From DAOMNN01 sp050486545 (GTDB taxonomy: Bacteria > Pseudomonadota > Gammaproteobacteria > Burkholderiales > Rhodocyclaceae), in assembly GCA_050486545.1 (NCBI GenBank), contig JBJHDM010000004.1, positions 52,556 to 116,555 of the forward strand: a DNA stretch of 64,000 nt, given 5' to 3'. Positions within the stretch are counted from its first letter, which is position 1. The number at the start of each line of letters is the position of its first letter. The notes under the pieces are model-generated. The model saw only the letters and a list, made by a program, of their open reading frames with translations. It did no database searches and was not told the origin of the DNA. A program made the translations under genes and the position numbers. Below, piece by piece: positions 49,105 to 58,303 of the stretch.

Positions 49105-51159
49105 ATGCCGAACCGCCTTGCTTCGGAAACCTCGCCCTACCTGCTGCAACACGCCGGCAACCCGGTGGATTGGTGGCCATGGTGCGAGGAGGCACTCGAA
49201 CTCGCACGCAAGCTCGATCGCCCCATTCTGCTGTCGATCGGCTATTCCGCCTGCCACTGGTGTCACGTCATGGCTCACGAGTCTTTCGAGGACGAAGGGG
49301 TCGCGTCGGTGATGAACCGGCTGTTCGTCAACATCAAGGTCGATCGCGAGGAACGACCCGATCTCGACCAGATCTATCAGTCGGCACACCAGATGCTGGC
49401 ACGCCGTGCCGGTGGTTGGCCGTTGACGATGTTCCTGACGCCCGACTGCACGCCGTTCTTTGGCGGTACGTATTTCCCGAAGGAGTCCCGCTACGGATTG
49501 CCCGGGTTCACCGGATTGCTCGAACAGGTTGCCGAGGCCTATCGCACGCAACGCCCGGCCATCGAGGAACAGAACGAGGCGGTTCGCGCGGCGCTGGTCC
49601 AGGCAGCCGGTCCTGCAGGGGCGGCGCATCCGGCGGAGTTCGGACCGGGGCCGCTGACGGCCTTGCGCGATCTGCTCTCGGCCAGCCATGACGGACGTTT
49701 CGGAGGATTCGGCGGTGCGCCGAAGTTTCCCCATGCGCCGGATCTGGAGTTTCTGCTGCATCGCTACCGGACCGGGGGAGACGGGCGTGCCCGCGAGATG
49801 GCGCTGGTCACGCTGACGCGCATGGCCGAAGGTGGACTGTTCGACCAGTTGGGTGGAGGTTTTTGCCGCTACAGCACCGACGATCGCTGGCAGATTCCGC
49901 ACTTCGAAAAGATGCTCTACGACAACGGCTTGCTGCTCCGGCTTTATGCCGAAGCCTGGCAGGTCGACGGCAACCCGCTCTTTCGGCGCGTCACCGAGGA
50001 GACGGCCGGCTGGGTGCTCCGTGAGATGCAGGCCGACCATGGCGGCTACTACTCCTCGCTGGACGCGGATTCCGAAGGTGAGGAAGGGCGATTCTACGTC
50101 TGGGACCGCGAAGAAGTGCGCAGTGCACTGGACGCACGGGCCTTTTCCCTCGTCGAACGGATCTACGGCCTGGACGAAGCCCCGAACTTCGAGGATCGGC
50201 ACTGGCACCTGGCCGTAAGGTGCGGGCTCGATCAGGCGGCCAACGAACTCGGCTTACAGCCGGACGACGCGTGCGCGATTCTGGCCGATGCGCGTGCGTG
50301 CCTGTTCGGTCGGCGCGAGACGCGGGTGAGGCCGGGGCTCGACCACAAGATCCTTACCGGCTGGAACGGTTTGATGATGGGTGGAATGGCCCGGGCCGCG
50401 CGGGTCTTCGAGCGCGAGGACTGGTTCGAATCGGCCCGCAGGGCGCTATGCTTCATCCGTGCCGAGCTATGGCGTGACGGACGGCTCCTGGCCACCAGCG
50501 CGGGTGGGGCGGGCCGCTTGAACGCGTACCTCGATGATCACGCCTTCGTCCTGGATGCGCTGATCGAGATGCTGCAGACCCGCTTCGACGAGGAGACCCT
50601 CGCCTTTGCCAATACGTTGGCGGATGCGTTGCTCGATGCGTTCGAGGATCCCGCACAGGGGGGCTTCTTCTTTACCCGCCACGACCATGAGACCTTGATC
50701 CAGCGGCCGAAGCCCGTGCATGACAATGCGACGCCGGCCGGAAATGGCGTGGCGGCCCGGGCCTTGGCCCGACTCGGTCATCTGACCGGCGAGATGCGTT
50801 ATCTCACAGCAGCGGAGCGCGCGCTCCGCATGGCGTATGCGGTTCTGAGCGAGAGTCCCGGGGGATGTGCGAGTACCGCCCTGACACTTGCCGAATGGCT
50901 CGCCCCGCCGAGCATCGTCGTTCTTCGTGGTCCCGATGCGCCGCTGGCGACCTGGCATCGGGCGCTCCGCATCCACCATCTTCCCGATGTCGTGCACGTG
51001 GCGATTCCGGAAGGGGTTGGAAACTTGCCGCCGGCGCTGGACAAACCGGTCGGCGAGCGTGTCAACGCCTGGGTGTGTCGGGGCGTTAATTGTCTGAGTC
51101 CGATCGCCGATCTCGCGGAACTCGAAGCGACGCTTGGCGTAGGCAAGTCGACCGGCTAG
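49105..51159 (+). CDS. Thioredoxin-fold DUF255 protein (YyaL/spermatogenesis-associated protein 20 family)
   Basis: 684 residues from the ATG at 49105 with GGAG 6 bases upstream; another ATG 7 codons earlier is possible. N-terminal thioredoxin-like domain (RLASETSPYLLQHAGNPVDW, SIGYSACHWCHVMAHESFED with a CHWC active-site-like pair) and a long C-terminal (alpha/alpha)6 barrel similar to N-acylglucosamine epimerases (GGFGGAPKFPHAP, PHFEKMLYDNGLLL, KILTGWNGLMMGG). Function is not established. No signal peptide, so cytosolic. Confidence 0.92.
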   Translation: MPNRLASETSPYLLQHAGNPVDWWPWCEEALELARKLDRPILLSIGYSACHWCHVMAHESFEDEGVASVMNRLFVNIKVDREERPDLDQIYQSAHQMLARRAGGWPLTMFLTPDCTPFFGGTYFPKESRYGLPGFTGLLEQVAEAYRTQRPAIEEQNEAVRAALVQAAGPAGAAHPAEFGPGPLTALRDLLSASHDGRFGGFGGAPKFPHAPDLEFLLHRYRTGGDGRAREMALVTLTRMAEGGLFDQLGGGFCRYSTDDRWQIPHFEKMLYDNGLLLRLYAEAWQVDGNPLFRRVTEETAGWVLREMQADHGGYYSSLDADSEGEEGRFYVWDREEVRSALDARAFSLVERIYGLDEAPNFEDRHWHLAVRCGLDQAANELGLQPDDACAILADARACLFGRRETRVRPGLDHKILTGWNGLMMGGMARAARVFEREDWFESARRALCFIRAELWRDGRLLATSAGGAGRLNAYLDDHAFVLDALIEMLQTRFDEETLAFANTLADALLDAFEDPAQGGFFFTRHDHETLIQRPKPVHDNATPAGNGVAARALARLGHLTGEMRYLTAAERALRMAYAVLSESPGGCASTALTLAEWLAPPSIVVLRGPDAPLATWHRALRIHHLPDVVHVAIPEGVGNLPPALDKPVGERVNAWVCRGVNCLSPIADLAELEATLGVGKSTG

Positions 51160-51219
51160 GCAAAAGGGTCGGGATTGGTTTAATATCATTCATTCAATAA
51201 CCATCTTTGAGAGGAAAAC

Positions 51220-51528
51220 ATGAAGGGAATTCTTGCTGCTGCTCTGGCCGTCGGCCTCGTCACGGCCGCGCCGGCCTTTGCCAACCCCGCCGAGCTTGCA
51301 AAAACGAGAAACTGCCTGGCCTGTCACGCGGCCGACAAGAAGCTCGTCGGGCCGTCGTACAAGGATATCTCCGCCAAGTACGCCAGTCAGGACGGCGCGG
51401 TCCAGATGCTGGCCGGAAAGATCCAGAAGGGCGGTGCGGGCGTATGGGGTCCGGTCCCGATGCCGCCCAACCCGCAGGTCACCGACGCCGAGGCGAAGAC
51501 GCTCGCCGAGTGGGTCATGACGCACTGA
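51220..51528 (+). CDS. Class I cytochrome c (c551-like)
   Basis: 102 residues: signal peptide (ILAAALAVGLVTAAPAFA), single CXXCH haem site (NCLACHAADKKLVGPSYKD) and the axial Met in GPVPMPPNPQV. This is the c551/c8 group of periplasmic electron carriers, and it may serve the di-haem peroxidase or other terminal reactions. GAGAGGA ribosome site; followed by a terminator. Confidence 0.95.
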   Translation: MKGILAAALAVGLVTAAPAFANPAELAKTRNCLACHAADKKLVGPSYKDISAKYASQDGAVQMLAGKIQKGGAGVWGPVPMPPNPQVTDAEAKTLAEWVMTH

Positions 51529-51549
51529 TCGGATCGCCGATCCGACGGC

Positions 51550-51587
51550 AAAGCGGCCGACTGGGACAACCAGTCGGCCGCTTTCGT
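51550..51587 (+). terminator. Terminator after the cytochrome c gene
   Basis: AAAGCGGCCGACTGG (51550-51564) and CCAGTCGGCCGCTTT (51570-51584) form a perfect 15-bp stem with loop GACAA. The A and T ends let it work in both directions; it lies between convergent genes. Confidence 0.85.
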
Positions 51588-51615
51588 TGACGAACCCTTG
51601 TTCAGTGCTTTCCGT

Positions 51616-53832
51616 TCAGGCGTTGATCGCGCGCGGGGTCATGCCGATAAGCCCTTCCGCCTCGCCCGCCGGTGCCGGCCGGGCGAAATAGAACCCCTGC
51701 ATGACGTCGCATCCGAGCGAGCGGAGCGTGGTTGCCTGCTGGGCGTGCTCGACGCCTTCGGCGATGAGGTTCAACCCGAAGCCCCGTGCGATGCCGGTGA
51801 TTGCCGAGATGATCGGATTGGTCATGAGGCCGTCGAGGTCTCGCACGAAGCTGCGGTCGATCTTGAGTACGCTGACCGGCAGTTTCTGCAGGTAGGCGAG
51901 CGCCGAGTAGCCGGTCCCGAAATCGTCGATCGCGATGCCGACTCCGGCTTCACGCAGCTTCCGCACCTTCGCGGCGGCGCCGTGGGTGTCCTGCATCATC
52001 ATGCTTTCGGTGATCTCGAGTTCCAACCGTTCGGGCGGGAGCTCGTGACGGGCGATGCAATCGGTGACCAGGCGGACGATGTCTTCCCGATCGAAATCGT
52101 GGGGGGCGAGGTTGAGCGACATCTTGAGGTGATTGTGGCCCTTCCGGCGCCAGTTCGATAGCTGGGCGCAGGCGTGTTCGAGTACCCAGCGACTGATGTC
52201 GCCGATCAGTCCGACTTCCTCGGCGACCGGAATGAACACGTCGGGGCAAATCAGTCCGTTGTCGGGATGATTCCAGCGAAGCAAGGCCTCCATGCCGACC
52301 ACGCGTTGTTCGGTGAGGCTGATCTGGGGCTGGTAGTAGAGTTCGAACTGGTCCAGTTCGAGAGCGGTGCGCAGGTCGTTCTCGATCGTGATCCGACCCT
52401 GATGGTGGGTATTGAGCTCCGGGGCGAAAAAGCGGTACCCGTTCTTACCCGAGCGCTTGACCTGATACATCGCGATGTCGGCGTGCTGGGTCAATGCCTC
52501 GGCGTTCTCGCCGTCGCGCGGAAAGATCGAGATGCCCACGCTCGCGGTCGCGCGGAAGTTGCCGTGCGACAGCGCAAACGGCTGCTCGAGGGCCACCAGG
52601 ATCTTGCGCGCGATGACCTCCGCATCTTCGGGTCCGGCAATGTCCGGGAGCAGCACCGTGAACTCGTCGCCGCCGAGCCTTGCCAACGTGTCGCCACGCC
52701 GGAGCGTGGCGGACAGCCGGCTGGAAATGCCCTGCAGCAAGGAGTCGCCCGCGGCGTGCCCATAGGTGTCGTTGATCAGCTTGAACCGGTCGATGTCGAC
52801 GAACATGACGGCCAGTGAGCCGCCCCGGCGCTGTGCCTGCGCGATCGCCAGTTCCAGGCGGTCCTTGAAGAGCAGGCGGTTGGGCAGATGCGTCAGTTGA
52901 TCGTGGTAGGCCTGGAAGCTGATGATCTCCTCGGCGCGCTTGCGTTCGGAGATATCGCGTGCGACGCCGTACAGGCCGATGTAACGCTTGTCGCCCCGTT
53001 CGCGCGAGAGCATCGGCGTGCCTTGCAGGGAGACGGTGATGAATCCGGTCGGTCCGTCCTCGCGCGTACGATTAGGCTTTCGCAGACGCAACTCGACGCT
53101 GAAACCGGGGCCCGGACGGTCATGGTGGGATTGCAGTAAGGCCTGCATCCGATCGACATCCTCGGGCATGACCAGCCACAGGAACGGTTGCTTGAGCAAC
53201 TGGTTGCGCTGGATACCGAGCAGATCCTCGATGCGCGGGTTCATGTAGTTGAACCGGCCCTCGGCGTCCAGCGTGAAGATGAGGTCGGGCGAACTTTCGA
53301 CGAGATAGCGGTGCAGGCGTTCGGAAGCGCGCAAACGCTCGCTCATCGCCTGATTGGCGCGTTCGAGTGCCTTCTTGTGCAAGGCGCTCTGGACCACCCG
53401 CTGAAGCTGCGCGACATGATAGGGCTTGCGCACGAAATCGTCGGCGCCGCGCCGGAGCGCGCCGATCGCGGCGTCGATCGCGTCCTCGCCGCTGATCATG
53501 ATCACGGCTTCTTCCCGCTGGTGGGCGCTCAGCCAGTCGAGTACGGCCAGGCCGGTCGTGTCGGGCAGGCGATAGTCCAGGAGAATGACGTCGAAGGACG
53601 CTTTGGAAAGCAGCTCGATGGTTTCGGCGGCGCTGCCGCACTGCTCGAACTCGCGCCCGCCTTGCTCGAGCACGCGGACAAGGCTGCGGCGCACGGCCAC
53701 ATCGTCGTCGACGATCAGAAGTCGGGAGGCCGCATCCCGGTCCGAGCGCGCGTCGGACATCTGGCTGTACAGCGGCGCCTCCCCTGGAATGACCATGTCC
53801 CCCCGGCTCGTCGGTGCGATGGTCTGCGCCAT
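51616..53832 (-). CDS. Response regulator with PAS, GGDEF and EAL domains
   Basis: 738 residues. Receiver (~37-155: LLIVDDDVAVRR, phospho-Asp in VILLDYRLPDTTG, Lys in FVRKPYHV), PAS (~170-300), GGDEF (~310-475) with intact active site RLGGDEFTVLLP and an I-site RRGD five residues before it, and EAL (~485-735) with EALLRW, DDFGTGYSALAYLQK and EGVEHAQQ. Both cyclase and phosphodiesterase sites look complete. Twelve bases downstream of the HDOD-kinase gene on the same strand, so that kinase is a likely partner. Confidence 0.95.
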   Translation of the reverse strand: MAQTIAPTSRGDMVIPGEAPLYSQMSDARSDRDAASRLLIVDDDVAVRRSLVRVLEQGGREFEQCGSAAETIELLSKASFDVILLDYRLPDTTGLAVLDWLSAHQREEAVIMISGEDAIDAAIGALRRGADDFVRKPYHVAQLQRVVQSALHKKALERANQAMSERLRASERLHRYLVESSPDLIFTLDAEGRFNYMNPRIEDLLGIQRNQLLKQPFLWLVMPEDVDRMQALLQSHHDRPGPGFSVELRLRKPNRTREDGPTGFITVSLQGTPMLSRERGDKRYIGLYGVARDISERKRAEEIISFQAYHDQLTHLPNRLLFKDRLELAIAQAQRRGGSLAVMFVDIDRFKLINDTYGHAAGDSLLQGISSRLSATLRRGDTLARLGGDEFTVLLPDIAGPEDAEVIARKILVALEQPFALSHGNFRATASVGISIFPRDGENAEALTQHADIAMYQVKRSGKNGYRFFAPELNTHHQGRITIENDLRTALELDQFELYYQPQISLTEQRVVGMEALLRWNHPDNGLICPDVFIPVAEEVGLIGDISRWVLEHACAQLSNWRRKGHNHLKMSLNLAPHDFDREDIVRLVTDCIARHELPPERLELEITESMMMQDTHGAAAKVRKLREAGVGIAIDDFGTGYSALAYLQKLPVSVLKIDRSFVRDLDGLMTNPIISAITGIARGFGLNLIAEGVEHAQQATTLRSLGCDVMQGFYFARPAPAGEAEGLIGMTPRAINA

Positions 53833-53844
53833 CGATGCCGTAAT

Positions 53845-55893
53845 TTAGCCCGATTTCGCCAAAGGTACAAGGAGTTGGAAGCTCGTTCCGGTGCCGGGTT
53901 GACTACGACAAAGGATAGAAGCGCCCCAGTGTTCGAGAATTTCGTGCACGATCGCCAGCCCGAGGCCCTGGTGATCGCCTCCCTTTCCGCTTGGACGGGC
54001 ACCGAACAGATCGTCCATGCGATCGGAAGGAAGGCCGGGGCCGTTGTCTATGACGCGGATCTCGAGGCAGGGCGTTCCGTTGCTCAGGAGCCGTCCGGCG
54101 AGCACGATCGAGAGGCGCCGTCCGGGTTGCAGCGCTTCGGCCGCGTTGCGCATCAGGTTGATCAGGACCTGTTTCAGGGCCGATGCCGGCATGGCGGCGG
54201 GCGGCAGTCCGCTGACCGCACGCAGTTCGAACTGGATTCCGCGGCTGCCGAACAGGCTCTCCGCATATAGCGTCTGGATCTCGTGCAGGAGGTCGGAGAC
54301 ATTGCACTGCGCCGGCTCCGCCTCGGGCAGGGGCGGGTTGGTGACCTGTCCGATGAGGCGGTCGAGCCGGTCCAGTTCCGACTGGACGATGTCCAGTTCG
54401 TCGTGCATCTCGATCGCATCGGGGTGGCGCTGGGCCATGTGCGTCAGGTAGTTCTTGATCACGGTCAGCGGATTGCGCGCCTCGTGGACGACGCGCCGAC
54501 CATGCTCCCGCATGCGTGCCTCGACCTCGGCGCGGATCTGCTCCCGGTCCTGGTCGCGAAGTTCGATCTCGATCATCGCGCCGGCCGCCGCGGCCGCCAG
54601 GTCGGTGAGCGACGATTGGACCTCCGGGCCATGCAAGGCGGGGGAGTCCTCGATGACCGCGACCGCCTTGCAGCCTGCCACGGAAAGGGGAAGACACAGG
54701 AATCCGCTCTGCCCGAGCCAGCGGTTGAGGTGCCAGTCGTGCACGGAGCGACCCGGTGCGCCCCCTTCCGGCGGACGAGCGGTGGGGGTGCCGGTCCTCA
54801 GCGTCAGCGAAATCGTGCAGGCGGGGTCGTCCACGCGCAACGCCAGTTCGGGGAGGCATTCGCGCACGTGCACGCGGTTGCCCAGGGGTAATGGCCGTAC
54901 CCGGCCATCTTCGTCGGCGACCAGGATCAAGGGGGCTGCAGTGCCGCACAACAATCGGCATGCCGCCGAGAAACGCTCGTCGATCGACCCGCGGTCGAGT
55001 CTGGCGAAGGCCGTACGGAGCATGCTGCTCCGGATGGCGTGCTGCATTGCGCCCGTGACCGGATCCGGGGTGCCCGGCATCGGCTGGAGTGCCCCACCTG
55101 CATGGTCGTCCGCGCGTCGGCGCGGGCGCATGGGGGCCTCCTCGTACGCATGGGCGTCGAAGGAAGCGTCGATGACGCGGTTGCGCAGGCTGAACAATGC
55201 GTTCTCGGAGAGGCCCAGCAGCCGATGCAGTCGTTCCCCGTGCGTTTCCCAGTCGTCTCCGGCCAGGGCTTTCGCTCCCCACACGAGGCGGGAAAGCGGA
55301 TGCGCGGTGGCGAGTTGTTCCTCGAGGGCATCCTGCAACAGCAAGGCGTCGACGACGGGAAGGGGCAGTCCGCACGCCAATGCCAGGTGCGCGGTCAGGG
55401 CATGGTCGTCCGCCGGGCATGCCGGCGTGGAGGCTTCCGCGTCAGCAACCGGATGCGGGGCGACACGGAGTTGCCCCAGGCTCAGGAACAGGCCGGCCAC
55501 ATACGCCTCACCCGCGTGGGGGTACTCCTTGGCGAGGGCAAGCTGCAGCGCGCAGTCGGCGGCGCGGACGGCGTGGTTGACCGTGTCGCGCACGCGCGGC
55601 TCGGGCGGTTGGCGCAGCCACATCGACTGGAGCAACCAGCACTTGAGGATGTCGCCTCCGAGCAGATCGAGCGTCGCCGCAACATGTTCGTGGAACCGGG
55701 CATCCAGGCGTTCGCCGGAAAGGGGGCGGGCGGCGAGGATCGGGTGCAGCAGACCCGGATCCCGCGAAACCAGGACAGCGACCTCCTGCCAGGCCGGCGT
55801 CGCGGCGCCAAGCTTGCGCAACAGCGCCTCGCGGTGCTCCCGGAGCACGGCGAGGCGTTGGGGCAGGACCGGATTCGGAGCCGCTTGCGCCAT
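53845..55893 (-). CDS. HDOD - GAF-like - histidine kinase hybrid
   Basis: 682 residues, no membrane helices. N-terminal ~210 residues form an HDOD domain (VSRDPGLLHPILAAR, LDLLGGDILKCWLLQSMW, NHAVRAADCALQLAL), the middle ~280-430 a GAF-like segment (PLILVADEDGRVRPLPLGN, SGFLCLPLSVAGCKAVAVIED), then HisKA with His in RRVVHEARNPLTVIKNYL and HATPase (LINLMRNAAEALQ, DNGPGLP, GLGLAIVHEI). An HDOD sensor on a kinase is uncommon. It precedes the REC-PAS-GGDEF-EAL gene by 12 bases, pointing to phosphotransfer to that receiver (inference). Confidence 0.9.
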   Translation of the reverse strand: MAQAAPNPVLPQRLAVLREHREALLRKLGAATPAWQEVAVLVSRDPGLLHPILAARPLSGERLDARFHEHVAATLDLLGGDILKCWLLQSMWLRQPPEPRVRDTVNHAVRAADCALQLALAKEYPHAGEAYVAGLFLSLGQLRVAPHPVADAEASTPACPADDHALTAHLALACGLPLPVVDALLLQDALEEQLATAHPLSRLVWGAKALAGDDWETHGERLHRLLGLSENALFSLRNRVIDASFDAHAYEEAPMRPRRRADDHAGGALQPMPGTPDPVTGAMQHAIRSSMLRTAFARLDRGSIDERFSAACRLLCGTAAPLILVADEDGRVRPLPLGNRVHVRECLPELALRVDDPACTISLTLRTGTPTARPPEGGAPGRSVHDWHLNRWLGQSGFLCLPLSVAGCKAVAVIEDSPALHGPEVQSSLTDLAAAAAGAMIEIELRDQDREQIRAEVEARMREHGRRVVHEARNPLTVIKNYLTHMAQRHPDAIEMHDELDIVQSELDRLDRLIGQVTNPPLPEAEPAQCNVSDLLHEIQTLYAESLFGSRGIQFELRAVSGLPPAAMPASALKQVLINLMRNAAEALQPGRRLSIVLAGRLLSNGTPCLEIRVIDNGPGLPSDRMDDLFGARPSGKGGDHQGLGLAIVHEILEHWGASILCRSQPGTGTSFQLLVPLAKSG

Positions 55894-56050
55894 GTTCGAA
55901 GTCGAACGTCCACGTCGATATGAGCCGCGATTCTATGGGGGGGCAGATCGCCGGGGTGTGATCGAATCCTCGAAGCCGTTGTCTTTCTGAGGTTTTTCTA
56001 AAGGAGTGTGAATAATGCACGCTTTCGTATGGCATGTGGAGCCCGACGGC

Positions 56051-56084
56051 GGCCGCCTCGGCCCGTCGGCCGCCTCGGCCCGTC
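56051..56084. repeat. Tandem 17-bp duplication
   Basis: GGCCGCCTCGGCCCGTC occurs twice in direct succession in the spacer before the HDOD-kinase gene, followed by a partial third unit (GGCCGA). GC-rich palindromic content could form structure. No gene crosses it. Confidence 0.85.
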
Positions 56085-56115
56085 GGCCGATCGGAGCGGT
56101 GGCCGCTTCGTCGCG

Positions 56116-57252
56116 TTATGACTGGAAGCTGTCGGCGAAGCCGAGTGCGCCGAGCAGGGCCTTGTTGAGTTTCTCCGGCGTGAGCTGGAGTTCCTCGGCC
56201 TGTTTCTGCAAGCCCGCGCAGTCGAAGTTCTCGCTCATGCGGGCGAGTTTCAGGAAGGGTGCGTATTCGCCTTCTTCCGCAAGCAGGGCGTCGGTCACGC
56301 TCTCCGGAAGATGCATCTCCTCGAGCACGCTCTGCATCGAGGTGCCGAGCAGGACCGGAAGCAAAGAGAATGCACCGGTGATGAACAGGTTGTCGTGCTC
56401 GGACTTGTCGAAATAGCTGGCCCCGATCTCCTCCATGAAGCGACCGCGGGCGATCGAGGTCTGCATCATCGCCGGTGCACCCGGATCCCGGCTTGCGGTC
56501 ACGAGCAACAGCGAGAGCCACTTGTTGAGATTCTGATAGCCGAGAATGCTCACGGCGTGACGGAACGACTGGATCTCGCACATCAGGCCGAAACCTGCCG
56601 AGTTGATGTAGCGAAGCAGCTTGTACGAAATGGCAACGTCCTGCTTGAGCAGGGCCTCGATATCGCGGATCTCGGCATTGTTCCGAACCAGATTGATGAG
56701 CCGCACGATCTGGGCGTGGCCTGGAGTCAGCTCCTTTGGCGCAGGATTTCCGTGGAGGAAGAACCAGCCCGACGCGCCGTCGTAGCCGGCCTTGACGGCG
56801 GCCTGGAAGGCGTCGATGTTCGGCAGTCCCCACGCCAGCGCGATTCCGGGAGAACCCGCGGGCGTCGTATGCTTGCGGGTGTCCATGAGGACGAAGCGCC
56901 AGTCCCCGTCGAGCGGCAACTCCACGCCCGGGGAGAACCAGCTCAGGCAGGTACTGATCCCTGCGTCCCGGAGCATTGGCAGCAGCGCACGTGTCTGCGG
57001 ATGGCCGAGGGCCTGGGCCGGAATCTCGACCATCGCGTTGTCCGGGGCCTGCCAGTCCATGAGTTCGGGCGTGGGGACCAGCCGGGCCAGCGAGACGAAG
57101 ACCGTGTGATGGCTCGGCCAGACCTCGTTCAGGCCATTGAGCGTCTCGACGACCGAAGCGATGTTCGGGCCGTGGGCCACGAGTCGGTTGGCCGTGATCG
57201 CGCGCTTCTTGTTGACGACCGGTTCCCGGGTCAGAATCGTGGTCTGGCTCAT
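56116..57252 (-). CDS. Degenerate EAL plus HDOD signalling protein (YuxH type)
   Basis: 378 residues. The N-terminal ~180 follow the EAL fold at reduced length and without the catalytic ExL, Asp and Glu motifs; its end (GASGWFFLHGNPAP) corresponds to the GFYFGRP-type ending. The rest is an HDOD domain (LIRNNAEIR-like LINLVRNNAEIRDIEALLK, YKLLRYINSAGFG, FRHAVSILGYQNLNKWLSLL). YuxH-type proteins of this shape are thought to be protein-protein platforms in c-di-GMP networks. Four bases after it on the minus strand comes the start of the ferredoxin reductase gene's stop, so the two are cotranscribed. Confidence 0.9.
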   Translation of the reverse strand: MSQTTILTREPVVNKKRAITANRLVAHGPNIASVVETLNGLNEVWPSHHTVFVSLARLVPTPELMDWQAPDNAMVEIPAQALGHPQTRALLPMLRDAGISTCLSWFSPGVELPLDGDWRFVLMDTRKHTTPAGSPGIALAWGLPNIDAFQAAVKAGYDGASGWFFLHGNPAPKELTPGHAQIVRLINLVRNNAEIRDIEALLKQDVAISYKLLRYINSAGFGLMCEIQSFRHAVSILGYQNLNKWLSLLLVTASRDPGAPAMMQTSIARGRFMEEIGASYFDKSEHDNLFITGAFSLLPVLLGTSMQSVLEEMHLPESVTDALLAEEGEYAPFLKLARMSENFDCAGLQKQAEELQLTPEKLNKALLGALGFADSFQS

Positions 57253-57256
57253 GGGC

Positions 57257-58282
57257 TTATCGCACGGGATCGGGTGAGTAGGTGAATGCGTCGGAGAAGA
57301 ATGCCGATTCGGGCAATCCGCACTCGGCCGTGAAGGCTTCGCGGGCAGCTTCGATCATCGCGGGGGCGCCACAGGCGTAAACGTCGTAGGCGGACAGATC
57401 GGGCAGGTCCTCCATCACGGCCCGATGGACCAGTCCCGATCGCCCGGTCCATCCGTCCTCGGGGAGGGCGTCCGACAGCACCGGGACGTAACGGAAACCG
57501 GGCAGCGATGCTTCCCACGAACGTGCCAGCGCATCCATGTACAGACCCTCGCGATTTCGCGCACCCCAGTACATTAACATCTTCCGCGGTGAGCCGGTGC
57601 CGATCGCCTGCTCGACGATGCTCTTGATCGGGGCGAATCCGGTCCCACCGGCGAGCAGGACGACGGGTCGGTCCGAGTCTTCGCGCAGGTAGAAGGCGCC
57701 GAGCGGTCCTTCGAAGCGCAGGATCTCCCGTTCCTTCATGGTTTCGAACACGTGCCCCGTGAACCGCCCGCCTTCGATACGGCGGATGTGAAGTTCCAGA
57801 TGGTCGGCGCCATCGGGGGCATTGGCGATCGAGAAGCTGCGGCGCCGCCCGTCTGCGAGCAGGAAGTCGATGTACTGTCCTGCGCGGAAGCGGAAGGTCT
57901 CGCTTGCGGGCAGGCGGACCGTGAGGACCACGACGTCGCTGGCGGCCTTGCGCATCTCGAGCACCCGGCACGGCAGCTTGCGAACCGGAATGTCGCTGGC
58001 GCGCCCGACATTGTGGACTTCGAGAACAAGGTCCGAGAGCGGGCGGGCCTGGCACAGCAGCGCCTGGCCGTCGGCGCGTTCCGCATCGGTCAGGGCGGTC
58101 TCGGAGATGGTCCCCTGGTCGATCCGGCCCTGCACGACTTTCGCCTTGCAGGCGCCGCAGGCGCCATCGCGGCATCCGTAGGGCAATAGAAGTCCTGCCG
58201 CCAGCGCCGCTTCGAGAACGGTCTGGCCGTCATCCGCGGTGAACGTGTCTCCGCTCGGTTCGGTCGAAATCTGGAACTGCAT
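57257..58282 (-). CDS. [2Fe-2S] ferredoxin/FAD/NAD(P)H reductase (CDP-6-deoxy-glucoseen reductase-like)
   Basis: 341 residues from the ATG at 58282. N-terminal plant-type ferredoxin domain with cysteines in YGCRDGACGACKAKVVQG and ALLCQARP; FAD domain with RAGQYIDFLLADGRRRSFSIAN; NAD domain with VVLLAGGTGFAPIKSIVEQ and YACGAPAMIEAAR. Single-component electron-transfer protein for an unknown oxygenase or reductase. Annotated in relatives as AscD-like, but no dideoxysugar genes are near. Precedes the EAL-HDOD gene. Confidence 0.93.
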   Translation of the reverse strand: MQFQISTEPSGDTFTADDGQTVLEAALAAGLLLPYGCRDGACGACKAKVVQGRIDQGTISETALTDAERADGQALLCQARPLSDLVLEVHNVGRASDIPVRKLPCRVLEMRKAASDVVVLTVRLPASETFRFRAGQYIDFLLADGRRRSFSIANAPDGADHLELHIRRIEGGRFTGHVFETMKEREILRFEGPLGAFYLREDSDRPVVLLAGGTGFAPIKSIVEQAIGTGSPRKMLMYWGARNREGLYMDALARSWEASLPGFRYVPVLSDALPEDGWTGRSGLVHRAVMEDLPDLSAYDVYACGAPAMIEAAREAFTAECGLPESAFFSDAFTYSPDPVR

Positions 58283-58303
58283 GGGCCGTGAGATAATTCC
58301 GCG

